DNA of 64,000 bases from Roseateles oligotrophus (lineage in GTDB: Bacteria > Pseudomonadota > Gammaproteobacteria > Burkholderiales > Burkholderiaceae_C), in NCBI RefSeq assembly GCF_025717515.1, contig NZ_JAJIRN010000010.1, positions 124,001-188,000 on the forward strand. The letters are read 5' to 3'. Position 1 is the first letter of the stretch; each line of letters starts with the position of its first letter. The notes beneath the pieces were generated by a model. The model was given only the letters and a program-made list of their open reading frames with translations, searched no databases and was not told where the DNA came from. A program made the translations under genes and the position numbers. Shown here in pieces: positions 18,539-26,766 of this stretch.

Positions 18539-20605
18539 ATGAATAGCAGTAGTCACCGCCAGCAAGATAGCAACAAGCAAGCCGGAGCACCACGCCGGCA
18601 TCAACTGGGTCTGGCCTTGTTGGCCATTTGGGGCAGCAGCCTGGGCCCCTACAGCGTTGCTCTTGCCAGCGAAGAAATCGCCAAAAAAGAGGAAACCGAG
18701 CAACTGGCTCCGGTCATCGTTCAGTCCAACCGAGTGCCGGTCAGCAAGACGGTGATGCGCGGCGAAGAGCTGAGCCGGGTGGCCGGCACCGGCGGCGACC
18801 CGGTGCGCGCGCTGCAAAGCCTGCCCGGCGTGGTGGCCACCAGTGACGGCAACGCCGCGCCGGCGATTCGCGGCTCACGCCCCGGTGACAACGCCTATTA
18901 CATCGACTTCCTGCCGGTCGGCTATGTCTACCATTTGGGCGGTTACTTGAGCACCGTGCACCCGGAGTTGGTCAAGCAGTTCGAGCTCTACACCGGTGCC
19001 TTCGGCCCGGAGTTCGATGATGTGCACGGCGGCATTGTCGACATCACGCTGCGCCAGCCGCGCAGCGACCGCCTGGGCGGGCAAATCAGGGTCGGCATCC
19101 TCGGCGCGGATGTGCTGGTCGAAGGGCCGGTGACCGAGAACCAGAGCTTCTACTTCGCCGCCAAGAAGAGCTATATCGACCTGCTGATTCGCGGCAAGCA
19201 AACCGACGAAGACAGCGGGGTGATCTACACCATGCCCAAGTTTTCCGACTATCAAGCCAAGTACAGCTGGCGTTTGAACGAGAGCAATACGCTGAGCTTT
19301 CATGCGATGGGCGCGCAAGACCAGATCAAGTTCACGGTGCCGGCCGATACCGATATGGCCATACAAGACCCGGCGCTGGCAGGCGACTCCAAGTCCAAGG
19401 AGTCCAGTAACACGCAAGCCGTGGTGTGGGACCACACCCTGAATTCACGCGTCAGCAACAAGCTGGCGCTGGGCCATATGGATGAGCGCAGCCAGGGCAA
19501 ATTCGGCTCGGCGGCGGATGCCGACGTCAAGGTCGACAACTTCTTTCTGCGCGACCAACTGCGCCTACGCCTGGGCGAGGATCATGACCTGACCCTGGGC
19601 ACGATCTTGTTCGCGCAGAAGTACAAACTCGATCTTGACCTGCTGGATGCCCGCTGCACCGAGTTCGACCCGGCTTGCGACCTGACCAGCGCCGAGCGCA
19701 AGAAGTTCAAAGATGAGCTGAAGGTCAATTACTCGATCTTCTACCTCAAAGACCGTTGGCAGCTAACGCCTGAATTGGCCGCCACCGCCGGCCTGCATTT
19801 TACCCGCGATGGCTATTTGAATCGCAACTACACCGAGCCTCGCCTGGGTCTGGAATGGCGTGCGCTCAAGCACACCACCTTCAATATGGGCTGGGGCAAA
19901 CATAACCAGTTCCCCGATGGTCTGCAGGTCTTGCAGAACTTGGGCAACCCCAAACTCGGCCATATGCAGGCGACGCATTCGGTGCTGGGCGTCAGCCAGG
20001 CGCTGGCCGATGGCTGGTCGGTGAAGACCGAGATTTACCAGAAGAAGTTCGACAACTTTGTGATCGCCGACCCGACCCTGAACTACAGCAATGGCGGCAG
20101 CGGTGATGCCAGCGGGGTCGAACTCTTCCTCAAGAAGGACGCTGTCGCCAACTCCAAGCTATCGGGCTGGTTGTCGGTCAGTCTGGCCAAGGCGCGCCGC
20201 CAAAACGACGTGACCGGCCATGAGTTCAAATTCGAATATGACCAGCCGGTGGTGGTCAATCTGGTCGGCAATTACAAGTACTCGGACAAATGGCAGTTCG
20301 GCGCCAAGTGGAGCTATCACAGCGGCAACTTGTTCACGCCGGTGGTCGGCACCGGCGCCTATCCGGATGGCCGCGTCAAGCCGATCTATGGCGAGCTGAA
20401 CTCCGAACGCCTACCTTCCTATCACCGTTTGGATCTGCGCGTCGACCAGGTCGTCTCGCCGCGCCTGAGCGTCTATTACGAGTTGCTCAATGCCTACGCG
20501 CAGAAGAACATCTCGGGCTATACCTACACGGCCGACTACAAGAAGCGCAGGTCCAATGTAGAACTCGGCATCACGCCCAATGTTGGGCTCGACTACAAGT
20601 TCTAA
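18539..20605 (+). CDS. TonB-dependent receptor (second)
   Basis: 688 residues from the ATG at 18539, chosen because CAGGGAAA precedes it and the basic N-terminus then leads into a hydrophobic signal segment (LGLALLAIWGSSLGPYSVAL) ending near ALAS. Plug features are LAPVIVQSNRVPVSKTVMRG, LQSLPGVVATSDGNAAPAIR and FDDVHGGIVDITLRQP. The barrel ends in VGLDYKF. It belongs to a different subgroup from the receptor at 5438. Its stop is ten bases from the end of the convergent UreE-like gene. A metal-related cargo would fit that neighbour, but the convergent orientation makes this weak evidence. Confidence 0.88.
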   Translation: MNSSSHRQQDSNKQAGAPRRHQLGLALLAIWGSSLGPYSVALASEEIAKKEETEQLAPVIVQSNRVPVSKTVMRGEELSRVAGTGGDPVRALQSLPGVVATSDGNAAPAIRGSRPGDNAYYIDFLPVGYVYHLGGYLSTVHPELVKQFELYTGAFGPEFDDVHGGIVDITLRQPRSDRLGGQIRVGILGADVLVEGPVTENQSFYFAAKKSYIDLLIRGKQTDEDSGVIYTMPKFSDYQAKYSWRLNESNTLSFHAMGAQDQIKFTVPADTDMAIQDPALAGDSKSKESSNTQAVVWDHTLNSRVSNKLALGHMDERSQGKFGSAADADVKVDNFFLRDQLRLRLGEDHDLTLGTILFAQKYKLDLDLLDARCTEFDPACDLTSAERKKFKDELKVNYSIFYLKDRWQLTPELAATAGLHFTRDGYLNRNYTEPRLGLEWRALKHTTFNMGWGKHNQFPDGLQVLQNLGNPKLGHMQATHSVLGVSQALADGWSVKTEIYQKKFDNFVIADPTLNYSNGGSGDASGVELFLKKDAVANSKLSGWLSVSLAKARRQNDVTGHEFKFEYDQPVVVNLVGNYKYSDKWQFGAKWSYHSGNLFTPVVGTGAYPDGRVKPIYGELNSERLPSYHRLDLRVDQVVSPRLSVYYELLNAYAQKNISGYTYTADYKKRRSNVELGITPNVGLDYKF

Positions 20606-20615
20606 AAAAGGCCGA

Positions 20616-21179
20616 TCAATGACCGTGATTGCAGCCCGGGCCGTGCACATGGCCGGCGTGGCCGTGATCATGGTCATGTGAATGACCATGATGCTCATGC
20701 TGCTCATGCTGCTGTGCCATCACCTCGGGCAGTTGGCTGAGCAAGTTTGGCGGATCGAACGGCGCCTCGGTCGGCGCCAGCGCAAAGTCCTGGCGCTCCA
20801 GCCATTGGGCCAACTCTGGATCTCCCGGCAGCAGCAAGTGGTCGGCAGCGGCCTCCATATGCACATGCATCTCACCCAGTTGATGGGCCAAGCGGAACAA
20901 ATCGGCCAGACTCTGCTTGGCCGAGGCGCGCACTTGCAGCAAGCCCTCCGGTGCCGCTTCGACGCGCAAGAGGGAGCCGTCTTCGGCCACCAACACATCG
21001 CCGCCGCGCAGCGTCGTGCCGACCGGCAGACGCAGACCCAACTCGGCGCCTTCGCCATCGCTCAGATTCGCTTCGTGGTGTTGACGCGCGGCAAAAGGCA
21101 GCGCGAGCACGCCCGCGCGCTTCAGCAGTACAGGCGCCAGGCCGGCGCCTTGGGGGAGTAATTTGTTGATGATCAGCAT
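20616..21179 (-). CDS. UreE-like metallochaperone, orphan, with His-rich tail
   Basis: 187 residues. The N-terminal domain carries the UreE-like segment LSDGEGAELGLRLP followed by TTLRGGDVLV. The metal-binding domain retains RLAHQLGEMHVHME, aligning with the YHLGNRHVPLQ segment of true UreE. The C-terminal 30 residues are a histidine-rich tail (HGHSHDHDHGHAGH and more), typical of nickel storage. UreE normally delivers Ni2+ to urease, yet no urease structural or accessory gene is within the window. It starts ten bases after the upstream alpha/beta-hydrolase gene. A general nickel or zinc chaperone role is inference. Confidence 0.8.
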   Translation of the reverse strand: MLIINKLLPQGAGLAPVLLKRAGVLALPFAARQHHEANLSDGEGAELGLRLPVGTTLRGGDVLVAEDGSLLRVEAAPEGLLQVRASAKQSLADLFRLAHQLGEMHVHMEAAADHLLLPGDPELAQWLERQDFALAPTEAPFDPPNLLSQLPEVMAQQHEQHEHHGHSHDHDHGHAGHVHGPGCNHGH

Positions 21180-21189
21180 GATGGTCTAT

Positions 21190-22152
21190 CTAGGGTTGAG
21201 GCGTGACGGAGATCTGGGGCAAGACTGTACGGCATTCGCCGGGCCAGGCCGCGCCGGTCTGAATGGTGGCGATCAAGGACTGCAGCGCCTGCCGGTAGGC
21301 TTGCGCGAACTCGCTGTGCAAGCGGCTGTGCGAGCCGCCTTCGATTTCGACCCAGCAGGTATTTTCCTTGGGCGCCGCGTCGCGCAGGCGCCGGCCCAGC
21401 ACGACCGGCACGGTCTGATCGGCCGTGCCGTGCAGCATCAGCAGCGGCGCATCGATGCGCGCGATCTTGGCCAGCGAATTGAATTCCAGACTGGTAATGG
21501 CCGCACCAATCTTGCCCAGCGTGCCGGCCTCGGCCGCTACATCCGGCAAGCGGGTAAAGGTCGATTCGAGCACCAGCGCGCCATAGTCGCCGCCCTGACG
21601 CAAGGAGCTGGCCAACGTCACCGCCACCGCCCCGCCCATCGAGTGCCCAAACAACACGCGCTTGCTGGCATCCGGTTGACGTTTGAGCAACTCGGCCCAG
21701 GCCTGCTGTACATCCGCATTAATGCTTGCCTCAGACGGAATGATGGCCGTGCTGTCACCCCAGCCGCGGTAGTCCACCGCGAGGACCGCAAAGCCCGCGT
21801 CGCGCAGCGCCTCGATTTTGGGCAGATTGCCGTACAGATTGCGCAGCGTGCCATGCAGATAGAGCAGCGTTGGCGCGGCCGGGTCGGGATGCGGCAGCCA
21901 CCACAGCGCCAATTGTTGGGGGCTGCCGTCGTCGGCCGTCACCGGCTGCAAAAAACGCTGGTCACCAGCGCGCAGGCCGACACCGTCCTCGGCATAGGCA
22001 GCGGGCCGACCCGGCGTCGGCCGCAGAGCAAACTCACGCTCCTTGACGCTCCACCAGGCACAGCCGCCCAAGCTCGATACGAGCAATGACATCACCAAGA
22101 TTGCGATCAGCGATCGCCATATGAAATTCGCTTCAGCGAGAATGCCCCCCAT
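21190..22152 (-). CDS. Lipoprotein alpha/beta hydrolase
   Basis: About 320 residues if it starts at 22152. An N-terminal hydrophobic segment ends in the lipobox LGGC, predicting a lipoprotein with the enzyme in the periplasm. The alpha/beta-hydrolase core has LLYLHGTLRN (oxyanion region), nucleophile motif GHSMGGA, a late Asp in HGTADQTVP and His in GGSHSRLH, as in the ABHD12/13 group. The start is uncertain: this ATG overlaps the ATG of the divergent gene at 22151 on the other strand, and a shorter form would lose its signal segment. It ends ten bases before the UreE-like gene on the same strand. Confidence 0.78.
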   Translation of the reverse strand: MGGILAEANFIWRSLIAILVMSLLVSSLGGCAWWSVKEREFALRPTPGRPAAYAEDGVGLRAGDQRFLQPVTADDGSPQQLALWWLPHPDPAAPTLLYLHGTLRNLYGNLPKIEALRDAGFAVLAVDYRGWGDSTAIIPSEASINADVQQAWAELLKRQPDASKRVLFGHSMGGAVAVTLASSLRQGGDYGALVLESTFTRLPDVAAEAGTLGKIGAAITSLEFNSLAKIARIDAPLLMLHGTADQTVPVVLGRRLRDAAPKENTCWVEIEGGSHSRLHSEFAQAYRQALQSLIATIQTGAAWPGECRTVLPQISVTPQP

Positions 22153-22672
22153 GATTCGTCTGCCCAAATTACCTTGCGTCAAGCTCCTGACCCCTTGCTT
22201 CATTGCTGTGTCCTTGCTGGCCTCGCCCATTGGCGCCCGCGCCGATGGCATGTTCGATCTCGCCGCGCCAGGCCATTGGCGCCTTGCGGTATCACCCTAT
22301 AGTTATCACTTCCACTACAGCGAAGAACACCGTTACGTCTGGGCCATCGGCGGCGAGCGCCAGGCCGATAACGGTTGGCTCTGGGGTGGATCGTATTTCA
22401 GCAATTCATTCGGCCAACCCAGCGGCTATGTTTATCTCGGCAAGCGCTACCCCGGTCTGCTCGACCAGCCACAGCTATTTGCCCAATGGTCGGCCGGCTT
22501 GCTGTATGGCTACAAGGGCCAATTTCAGCACAAGGTGCCCTTGAACTATCGCGGCTACTCGCCCGGCCTGCTGCTCTCGCTCGGCTGGGCCTTTAACCAG
22601 GAGATGGCCGTGCAAGCCAATATGCTCGGTAACTCCGGCGTGATGCTGCAGTTTTCCTACGATTTCCACTGA
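22151..22672 (+). CDS. PagP-like outer-membrane beta-barrel protein
   Basis: 173 residues from the ATG at 22151, with a signal peptide (MIRLPKLPCVKLLTPCF to GARAD). The mature part of about 140 residues alternates hydrophobic and polar residues and ends FSYDFH, as in a small eight-stranded barrel. The segment HFHYSEEHRYVWAIGGE, the later GYVYLGKRYP and LLYGYKGQ, and the overall size resemble PagP, the lipid A palmitoyltransferase, but the similarity is distant and catalytic residues are not certain. Its 3' end overlaps the convergent gene by 16 bases. An alternative start at 22121 would add ten residues. Confidence 0.55.
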   Translation: MIRLPKLPCVKLLTPCFIAVSLLASPIGARADGMFDLAAPGHWRLAVSPYSYHFHYSEEHRYVWAIGGERQADNGWLWGGSYFSNSFGQPSGYVYLGKRYPGLLDQPQLFAQWSAGLLYGYKGQFQHKVPLNYRGYSPGLLLSLGWAFNQEMAVQANMLGNSGVMLQFSYDFH

Positions 22673-23430
22673 TCCGCATCGGCCAGCCACTTCAACCAAG
22701 CCGAGCGCACCCGCCCAAAAGCGGGCAGCAACTCGCTCCAAGCCTGCTCGTTGAAGTCTGCCGGCTTGCGCAACAGAGAGCCGCGCATGCGTGACAGGGT
22801 GCTGCCCCGGCAGGCCAGCACGATGCAATTGCCGCTGGCCTCCAGGCCGACCCGCAGCAGCTGATCACCAAAGCACTGACGCAGGCGCGCCAGATGCAGC
22901 GCGTAGTCGAGATGCCCGCTGTGCATATTGATGACCAGCAGGCCCTGCTCTTGCATGGCTTCAAAGCAGTCGTCGTAAAAGCGCTGCGAGCACAGCGCCG
23001 GCGGGGTGCCGCTCAGATCAAAGCCGTCCACCATCAAGACGTCAAACCGCCCGGGCGCTTGCCGCACGAAGTCGGCCCCGTCGGCGCATATGACCCGAAA
23101 GCGCGGCCCGTCTGCCGGCACGTTGAAGCGTTCGCGCAGCTCGATCACATGCGGATTGATTTCGGCCACATCGATGTGGCAGCCGGGCAAATGGCGAAAA
23201 CAGAACTTCGCCAGCGAGCCGCCGCCCAGGCCGATCATGCCGATCCGGCTAGGCGCAGGCAAAAACAACAAGAAGCCCATCATCAAGGCGGTGTAGTCGA
23301 GCTCCAAGGCGTCGGGCCGGCTCGCGTCCATGCGGCTTTGGATAGACGCAAAGGAAAAATGCAGGCTGGTGGAGACCGGCGTTTCCAGCACAAACGGTCG
23401 GCAATGGGGGTCGGCGGGGCGGTCTGGCAT
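22657..23430 (-). CDS. Spermidine synthase-like (polyamine aminopropyltransferase fold) protein
   Basis: 257 residues from the ATG at 23430. A Rossmann methyltransferase-like core shows the glycine motif IGMIGLGGGSLAKF, the acidic residue in DVAEINPHVIELR, CADGADFV and the aspartate in DVLMVDGFDLSG, as in spermidine synthases. It lacks the long N-terminal beta domain of full SpeE enzymes, and the usual second catalytic Asp cannot be assigned with confidence. Many such short SpeE-like proteins have unknown substrates. It is divergent from kdsD with 64 bases between the starts. Confidence 0.75.
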   Translation of the reverse strand: MPDRPADPHCRPFVLETPVSTSLHFSFASIQSRMDASRPDALELDYTALMMGFLLFLPAPSRIGMIGLGGGSLAKFCFRHLPGCHIDVAEINPHVIELRERFNVPADGPRFRVICADGADFVRQAPGRFDVLMVDGFDLSGTPPALCSQRFYDDCFEAMQEQGLLVINMHSGHLDYALHLARLRQCFGDQLLRVGLEASGNCIVLACRGSTLSRMRGSLLRKPADFNEQAWSELLPAFGRVRSAWLKWLADADQWKS

Positions 23431-23494
23431 CGGGGCGAGCGTAACGCATGCCGGTAGCGCATTCGCCCGCAGCCCCGTCGATATACTTCGGCCC

Positions 23495-24484
23495 ATGACG
23501 CAAGCCCCAGTTTTCGACCCTTCCCGTGCAGTTGACGTGGCCCGCAAGGCCTTGATGATCGAGTCCAAAGCCTTGCTCGACTTGGCGCCTCGCCTGGGCG
23601 AAGAGTTTTCGCGAGCGGTACAGGCAATGCTGAACTGCAAGGGCCGGGTCGCCGTGATGGGCATGGGCAAGAGCGGCCATGTCGGCCGCAAAATCGTCGC
23701 CACGCTGGCCTCGACCGGCACGCCGGCCTTGTTCGTCCACCCGGCCGAAGCCAGCCACGGCGACCTCGGCATGGTGGCACCCAACGATGTGGTGCTGGCC
23801 TTGTCGAACTCGGGTGAAAGCGATGAGTTGAACGTCGTGTTGCCGGTGCTAAAACGCCTCGGCGTCACGATTGTGGCGATGACAGGCAAGGCTGATTCCA
23901 GCCTGGCGCGTCACGCCAATATCGTGCTCGACAGCGCCGTCGCCGAGGAAGCCTGCCCGCTCAACCTCGCCCCCACCGCCAGCACCACCGCGCAAATGGC
24001 GCTCGGCGACGCCTTGGCCGTGGCACTGCTGGATGCCCGCGGCTTCAAGGCCGAGGACTTTGCCCGCTCGCACCCCGGCGGCGCGCTCGGCCGCAAGCTC
24101 CTCACCCATGTGCGCGACCTGATGCGCGCGGGCGCGGACCTGCCACGCGTGGCACCCGATACGCAGTTCACCGACTTGATGCGCGAGATGTCGGCCAAGG
24201 CCTTGGGCGTGGCCATCATGGTGGACGCCGATGACCGCGTGCAAGGCATCTTCACCGACGGTGATCTGCGCCGCTTGGTCGAGAGGGGTCAGGACTTGCG
24301 CGGCTTGACGGCGGGCGATGTCAGCTCCAAAAAACCCCGCACCGTTTCGGCCGATGCCTTGGCGGTGGATGCGGCCGATTTGATGGAGGCCGCCCGCATC
24401 ACCGTGGTCTTGGTGGTCGACGCCGAACAACGTTTGCAAGGCGCGATCACGATCAATGATCTGATGCGCGCCAAGGTGATTTGA
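23495..24484 (+). CDS. kdsD: Arabinose-5-phosphate isomerase (KpsF/GutQ family)
   Basis: 329 residues. An N-terminal SIS domain (GMGKSGHVGRKIVATLASTG, then LSNSGESDELN and the family's APTASTTAQMALGDALA) is followed by two CBS domains (about 205-325). It interconverts ribulose-5-phosphate and arabinose-5-phosphate, the first step to KDO. The next gene is kdsC, overlapping as TGATG, then lptC, so the LPS role is firm. The ATG at 23495 lacks a clear ribosome site; TATACT at 23482-23487 is a good -10 box that would place the transcript start at or just before the ATG, suggesting leaderless expression. Confidence 0.93.
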   Translation: MTQAPVFDPSRAVDVARKALMIESKALLDLAPRLGEEFSRAVQAMLNCKGRVAVMGMGKSGHVGRKIVATLASTGTPALFVHPAEASHGDLGMVAPNDVVLALSNSGESDELNVVLPVLKRLGVTIVAMTGKADSSLARHANIVLDSAVAEEACPLNLAPTASTTAQMALGDALAVALLDARGFKAEDFARSHPGGALGRKLLTHVRDLMRAGADLPRVAPDTQFTDLMREMSAKALGVAIMVDADDRVQGIFTDGDLRRLVERGQDLRGLTAGDVSSKKPRTVSADALAVDAADLMEAARITVVLVVDAEQRLQGAITINDLMRAKVI

Positions 24485-25068
24485 TGATGCTGAAAGCCGC
24501 CCTGAAATTTGCGCCCGAGCTATTGTTGCTGGCCCAAGGCACAGGCCTGGGTCTGAAGGCCGCGATCTTCGATGTGGACGGGGTGCTGACCGATGGCCGC
24601 ATCTATATCGGCGAGCAAGGCGAGAGCTTCAAGGCCTTCTCGACGCTCGACGGCCATGGCCTGAAGTTGCTGGCGCAGGCCGGCATCACGCCCATCATCA
24701 TCACCGGCCGCGATTCCCCGGCCGTACGCCGCCGCGTCGCCGATCTGGGCCTGGAGCACGCGGCCTACGGGGCCAAGGACAAATACGCGGTGGCGCAGCC
24801 CCTCCTCGACCAACTTGGCCTGCAATGGGCCGAAGTGGCGGCGATGGGCGATGACTGGCCGGATCTGCCACTGCTCACCCGCGTCGGCTTTGCCTGCGCT
24901 CCGGCGCAAGCCCATGCCGAGGTCAAAGCGGTCGCACATTACGTCACCCACGCAGCGGGGGGTCACGGCGCGGCGCGTGAATGCTGCGACCTGATGCTGC
25001 AAGCCTGTGGGCGCTACCAGTTATTGTTGAACGGCCATCTTGATACCTTGGACGGAGGTTCGGCCTGA
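24484..25068 (+). CDS. kdsC: KDO-8-phosphate phosphatase
   Basis: 194 residues; the HAD-superfamily C0 type without a cap. Motif I is FDVDGVLTDG (nucleophile and acid/base Asp), motif II is IITGR, and the lysine and Asp motif is in AAYGAKDKY and AAMGDDWPDLP. It hydrolyses KDO-8-phosphate to free KDO in the cytosol. The ATG overlaps the kdsD stop by one base (TGATG); a second ATG follows immediately. Its own stop overlaps the lptC start in the same way, giving tight translational coupling of all three genes. Confidence 0.94.
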   Translation: MMLKAALKFAPELLLLAQGTGLGLKAAIFDVDGVLTDGRIYIGEQGESFKAFSTLDGHGLKLLAQAGITPIIITGRDSPAVRRRVADLGLEHAAYGAKDKYAVAQPLLDQLGLQWAEVAAMGDDWPDLPLLTRVGFACAPAQAHAEVKAVAHYVTHAAGGHGAARECCDLMLQACGRYQLLLNGHLDTLDGGSA

Positions 25069-25769
25069 TGGCCAAGGCCGCACGCCTGGCGCCGCCGCCG
25101 GCACCGGTCCGACCGCGTCTGGCCAAGAGTTGGCTCTGGCGTCTGCAATCACTATTGGCCAACTACCTGCCGCTCTTGTTGATGGCCTTCTTGGCGAGCG
25201 GCACTTGGTGGTTGGTGAAGAACACGCCCACGCCAGACGGGGTAGACATATTGCCGCCGCCCCGGCACGAGCCCGATTACCAGATGAAGAATTTCGATCT
25301 GCAACGGGTCGGCGCCGATGGTCTGATGCGGGTTCGCATCGAGGGCCTGGAGTTGCGCCACTACCCCGACACCGACACGCTGGAGATTGATGGCATCAGC
25401 CTGCGCACCTTTGGCTCCGACGGCGGCGTGACCCTGGCGAAGGCCAATCGCGCCATCAGCAATAGTGACGGCAGCGAGTTGCAATTGCTCGGCGCCGTAC
25501 ATGTGCAGCGCTTTGATCAAGTGCCGCCGGGCCAGCCAGCAGGTGCCCCCAAGCTGGAGGTGCGCGGAGAGTTTTTGCATGCCTTCGTCAACACCGAGAC
25601 CTTGCGCTCGCATTTGCCGGTGCAATTGAATTACGCCGGCGCCGAGTTGAAGGCGCAGAGTTTCGAGTTCAACTATTTGACCAGCCGACTGAGTTTTGGT
25701 GGCAACACCCAGGCTCGTTTTGAAGCACCCGCATCGACCCAGCGAAGCAAGAAAGCTAAGCCTTCATGA
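25068..25769 (+). CDS. lptC: LPS export system periplasmic protein LptC
   Basis: 233 residues. A short basic N-terminus precedes one transmembrane anchor (about 33-50, YLPLLLMAFLASGTWWLV), followed by a periplasmic beta-jellyroll (DYQMKNFDLQRVGADGLMRVR, then LTLAKANRAISNSDG-type strands). LptC bridges the LptBFG transporter and LptA. Gene order kdsD-kdsC-lptC is standard for Burkholderiales, but lptA and lptB, which usually follow, are replaced here by a short-chain dehydrogenase. The last 15 residues are basic (QRSKKAKPS). Confidence 0.88.
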   Translation: MAKAARLAPPPAPVRPRLAKSWLWRLQSLLANYLPLLLMAFLASGTWWLVKNTPTPDGVDILPPPRHEPDYQMKNFDLQRVGADGLMRVRIEGLELRHYPDTDTLEIDGISLRTFGSDGGVTLAKANRAISNSDGSELQLLGAVHVQRFDQVPPGQPAGAPKLEVRGEFLHAFVNTETLRSHLPVQLNYAGAELKAQSFEFNYLTSRLSFGGNTQARFEAPASTQRSKKAKPS

Positions 25770-26542
25770 TGAGCAATTTGGTCTACATCACCGGCGCGTC
25801 CAGTGGCATTGGCCAAGCCTTGGCCCTGCAGTATTACCAGGCCGGCTGGTGCTTGGCGCTGGTGGCGCGGCGCGCCGGCGAGCTGCAGGCTTGGGCGCAG
25901 GCGCAAGGCTTGAGCCCCGATCGCTATGCCGTCTACGGCGCAGATGTTTGCGATGTCGCCGCCATCAGCGGCGCCGGCCGGGCCTGCATCGCGGCACAGG
26001 GCTTGCCCGATGTGGTGATTGCCAATGCCGGCATCAGCGTCGGCATCGACAGCGCCGTGCTGGACGACATCGAGGTGATGCGGAGGGTCTACGCGACCAA
26101 CAATATCGGCATGGCCGCGACCTTTCAGCCCTTCATCACGCCGATGCTGCAGCGTCGCAGCGGAGCCTTGGTTGGCATCGCCAGCGTGGCCGGTATCCGC
26201 GGCTTGCCGGGACATGCCGCCTATTGCTCCAGCAAGGCGGCGGTGATCAGCTATTGCGAGAGCCTGCGCGGTGAATGCCGGCCTTTTGGCGTCAAAGTGG
26301 TGACGATTGCGCCGGGCTATATAGACACCCCGCTGACGCGCGAGAACCGCTACAGCATGCCGTTCTTGATGCGACCCGAGGACTTTGCAGCGCGTGCCTT
26401 TGAAGCAATTTCGGCTGGTGCCAGCTTTCGCGTCATTCCTTGGCAAATGGGTGTGGTGGCGCGACTTTTGCGCCTGCTGCCTAATGCATTATTTGATCGG
26501 CTTCTGGCCGGGCGGCCGCGCAAGCATCGGCAAGGCGAGTAA
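25766..26542 (+). CDS. Short-chain dehydrogenase/reductase
   Basis: 258 residues. Classical SDR: the cofactor motif TGASSGIGQALA, NAG in VIANAGISVG, catalytic Ser in GIASVAGIRG, and YxxxK as YCSSKAA. The usual tyrosine is the Y of AAYCSSKAA. Near the end PGYIDTPLT is typical. The arginine in VARRAG after the second strand suggests NADP(H). The ATG overlaps the lptC stop by four bases (ATGA), so it is translated from the LPS operon; the substrate is unknown and a lipid or envelope role is only suggested by position. Confidence 0.9.
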   Translation: MMSNLVYITGASSGIGQALALQYYQAGWCLALVARRAGELQAWAQAQGLSPDRYAVYGADVCDVAAISGAGRACIAAQGLPDVVIANAGISVGIDSAVLDDIEVMRRVYATNNIGMAATFQPFITPMLQRRSGALVGIASVAGIRGLPGHAAYCSSKAAVISYCESLRGECRPFGVKVVTIAPGYIDTPLTRENRYSMPFLMRPEDFAARAFEAISAGASFRVIPWQMGVVARLLRLLPNALFDRLLAGRPRKHRQGE

Positions 26543-26617
26543 GGCCCAGGCAGAAATAGCCGCTACACTGCGGCCCGATAGGCAAGCCGCAACTCCGCTG
26601 CGGCCCAGGAGGCAAAA

Positions 26618-26644
26618 ATGATGAAAGTTCTTCACCCCTGCTAG
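26618..26644 (+). CDS. Possible 8-codon leader peptide MMKVLHPC
   Basis: A perfect AGGAGG ribosome site (26607-26612) lies five bases before ATG ATG, and the frame reads MMKVLHPC then TAG. This is the best ribosome site in the local region, whereas the large downstream gene has none that I can see. It could be an upstream regulatory reading frame for the DUF5916 gene or a decayed gene start. No translation evidence is available. Confidence 0.35.
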   Translation: MMKVLHPC

Positions 26645-26766
26645 TGACCCGGCCCGACAAGCCCGTCGATTGACGCGCCTTGCCCCGAGGTTTCGAGTCC
26701 GCTGCGCCCGTTCGCCGCACTCGCTCAACGCGCCGCTCCGCGATGCGCCTTCTCACTTGTCTTTGT

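Noticed and set aside
20616-21179. Urease cluster
   Set aside because: Only the UreE-like gene is present; no ureABC, D, F or G.
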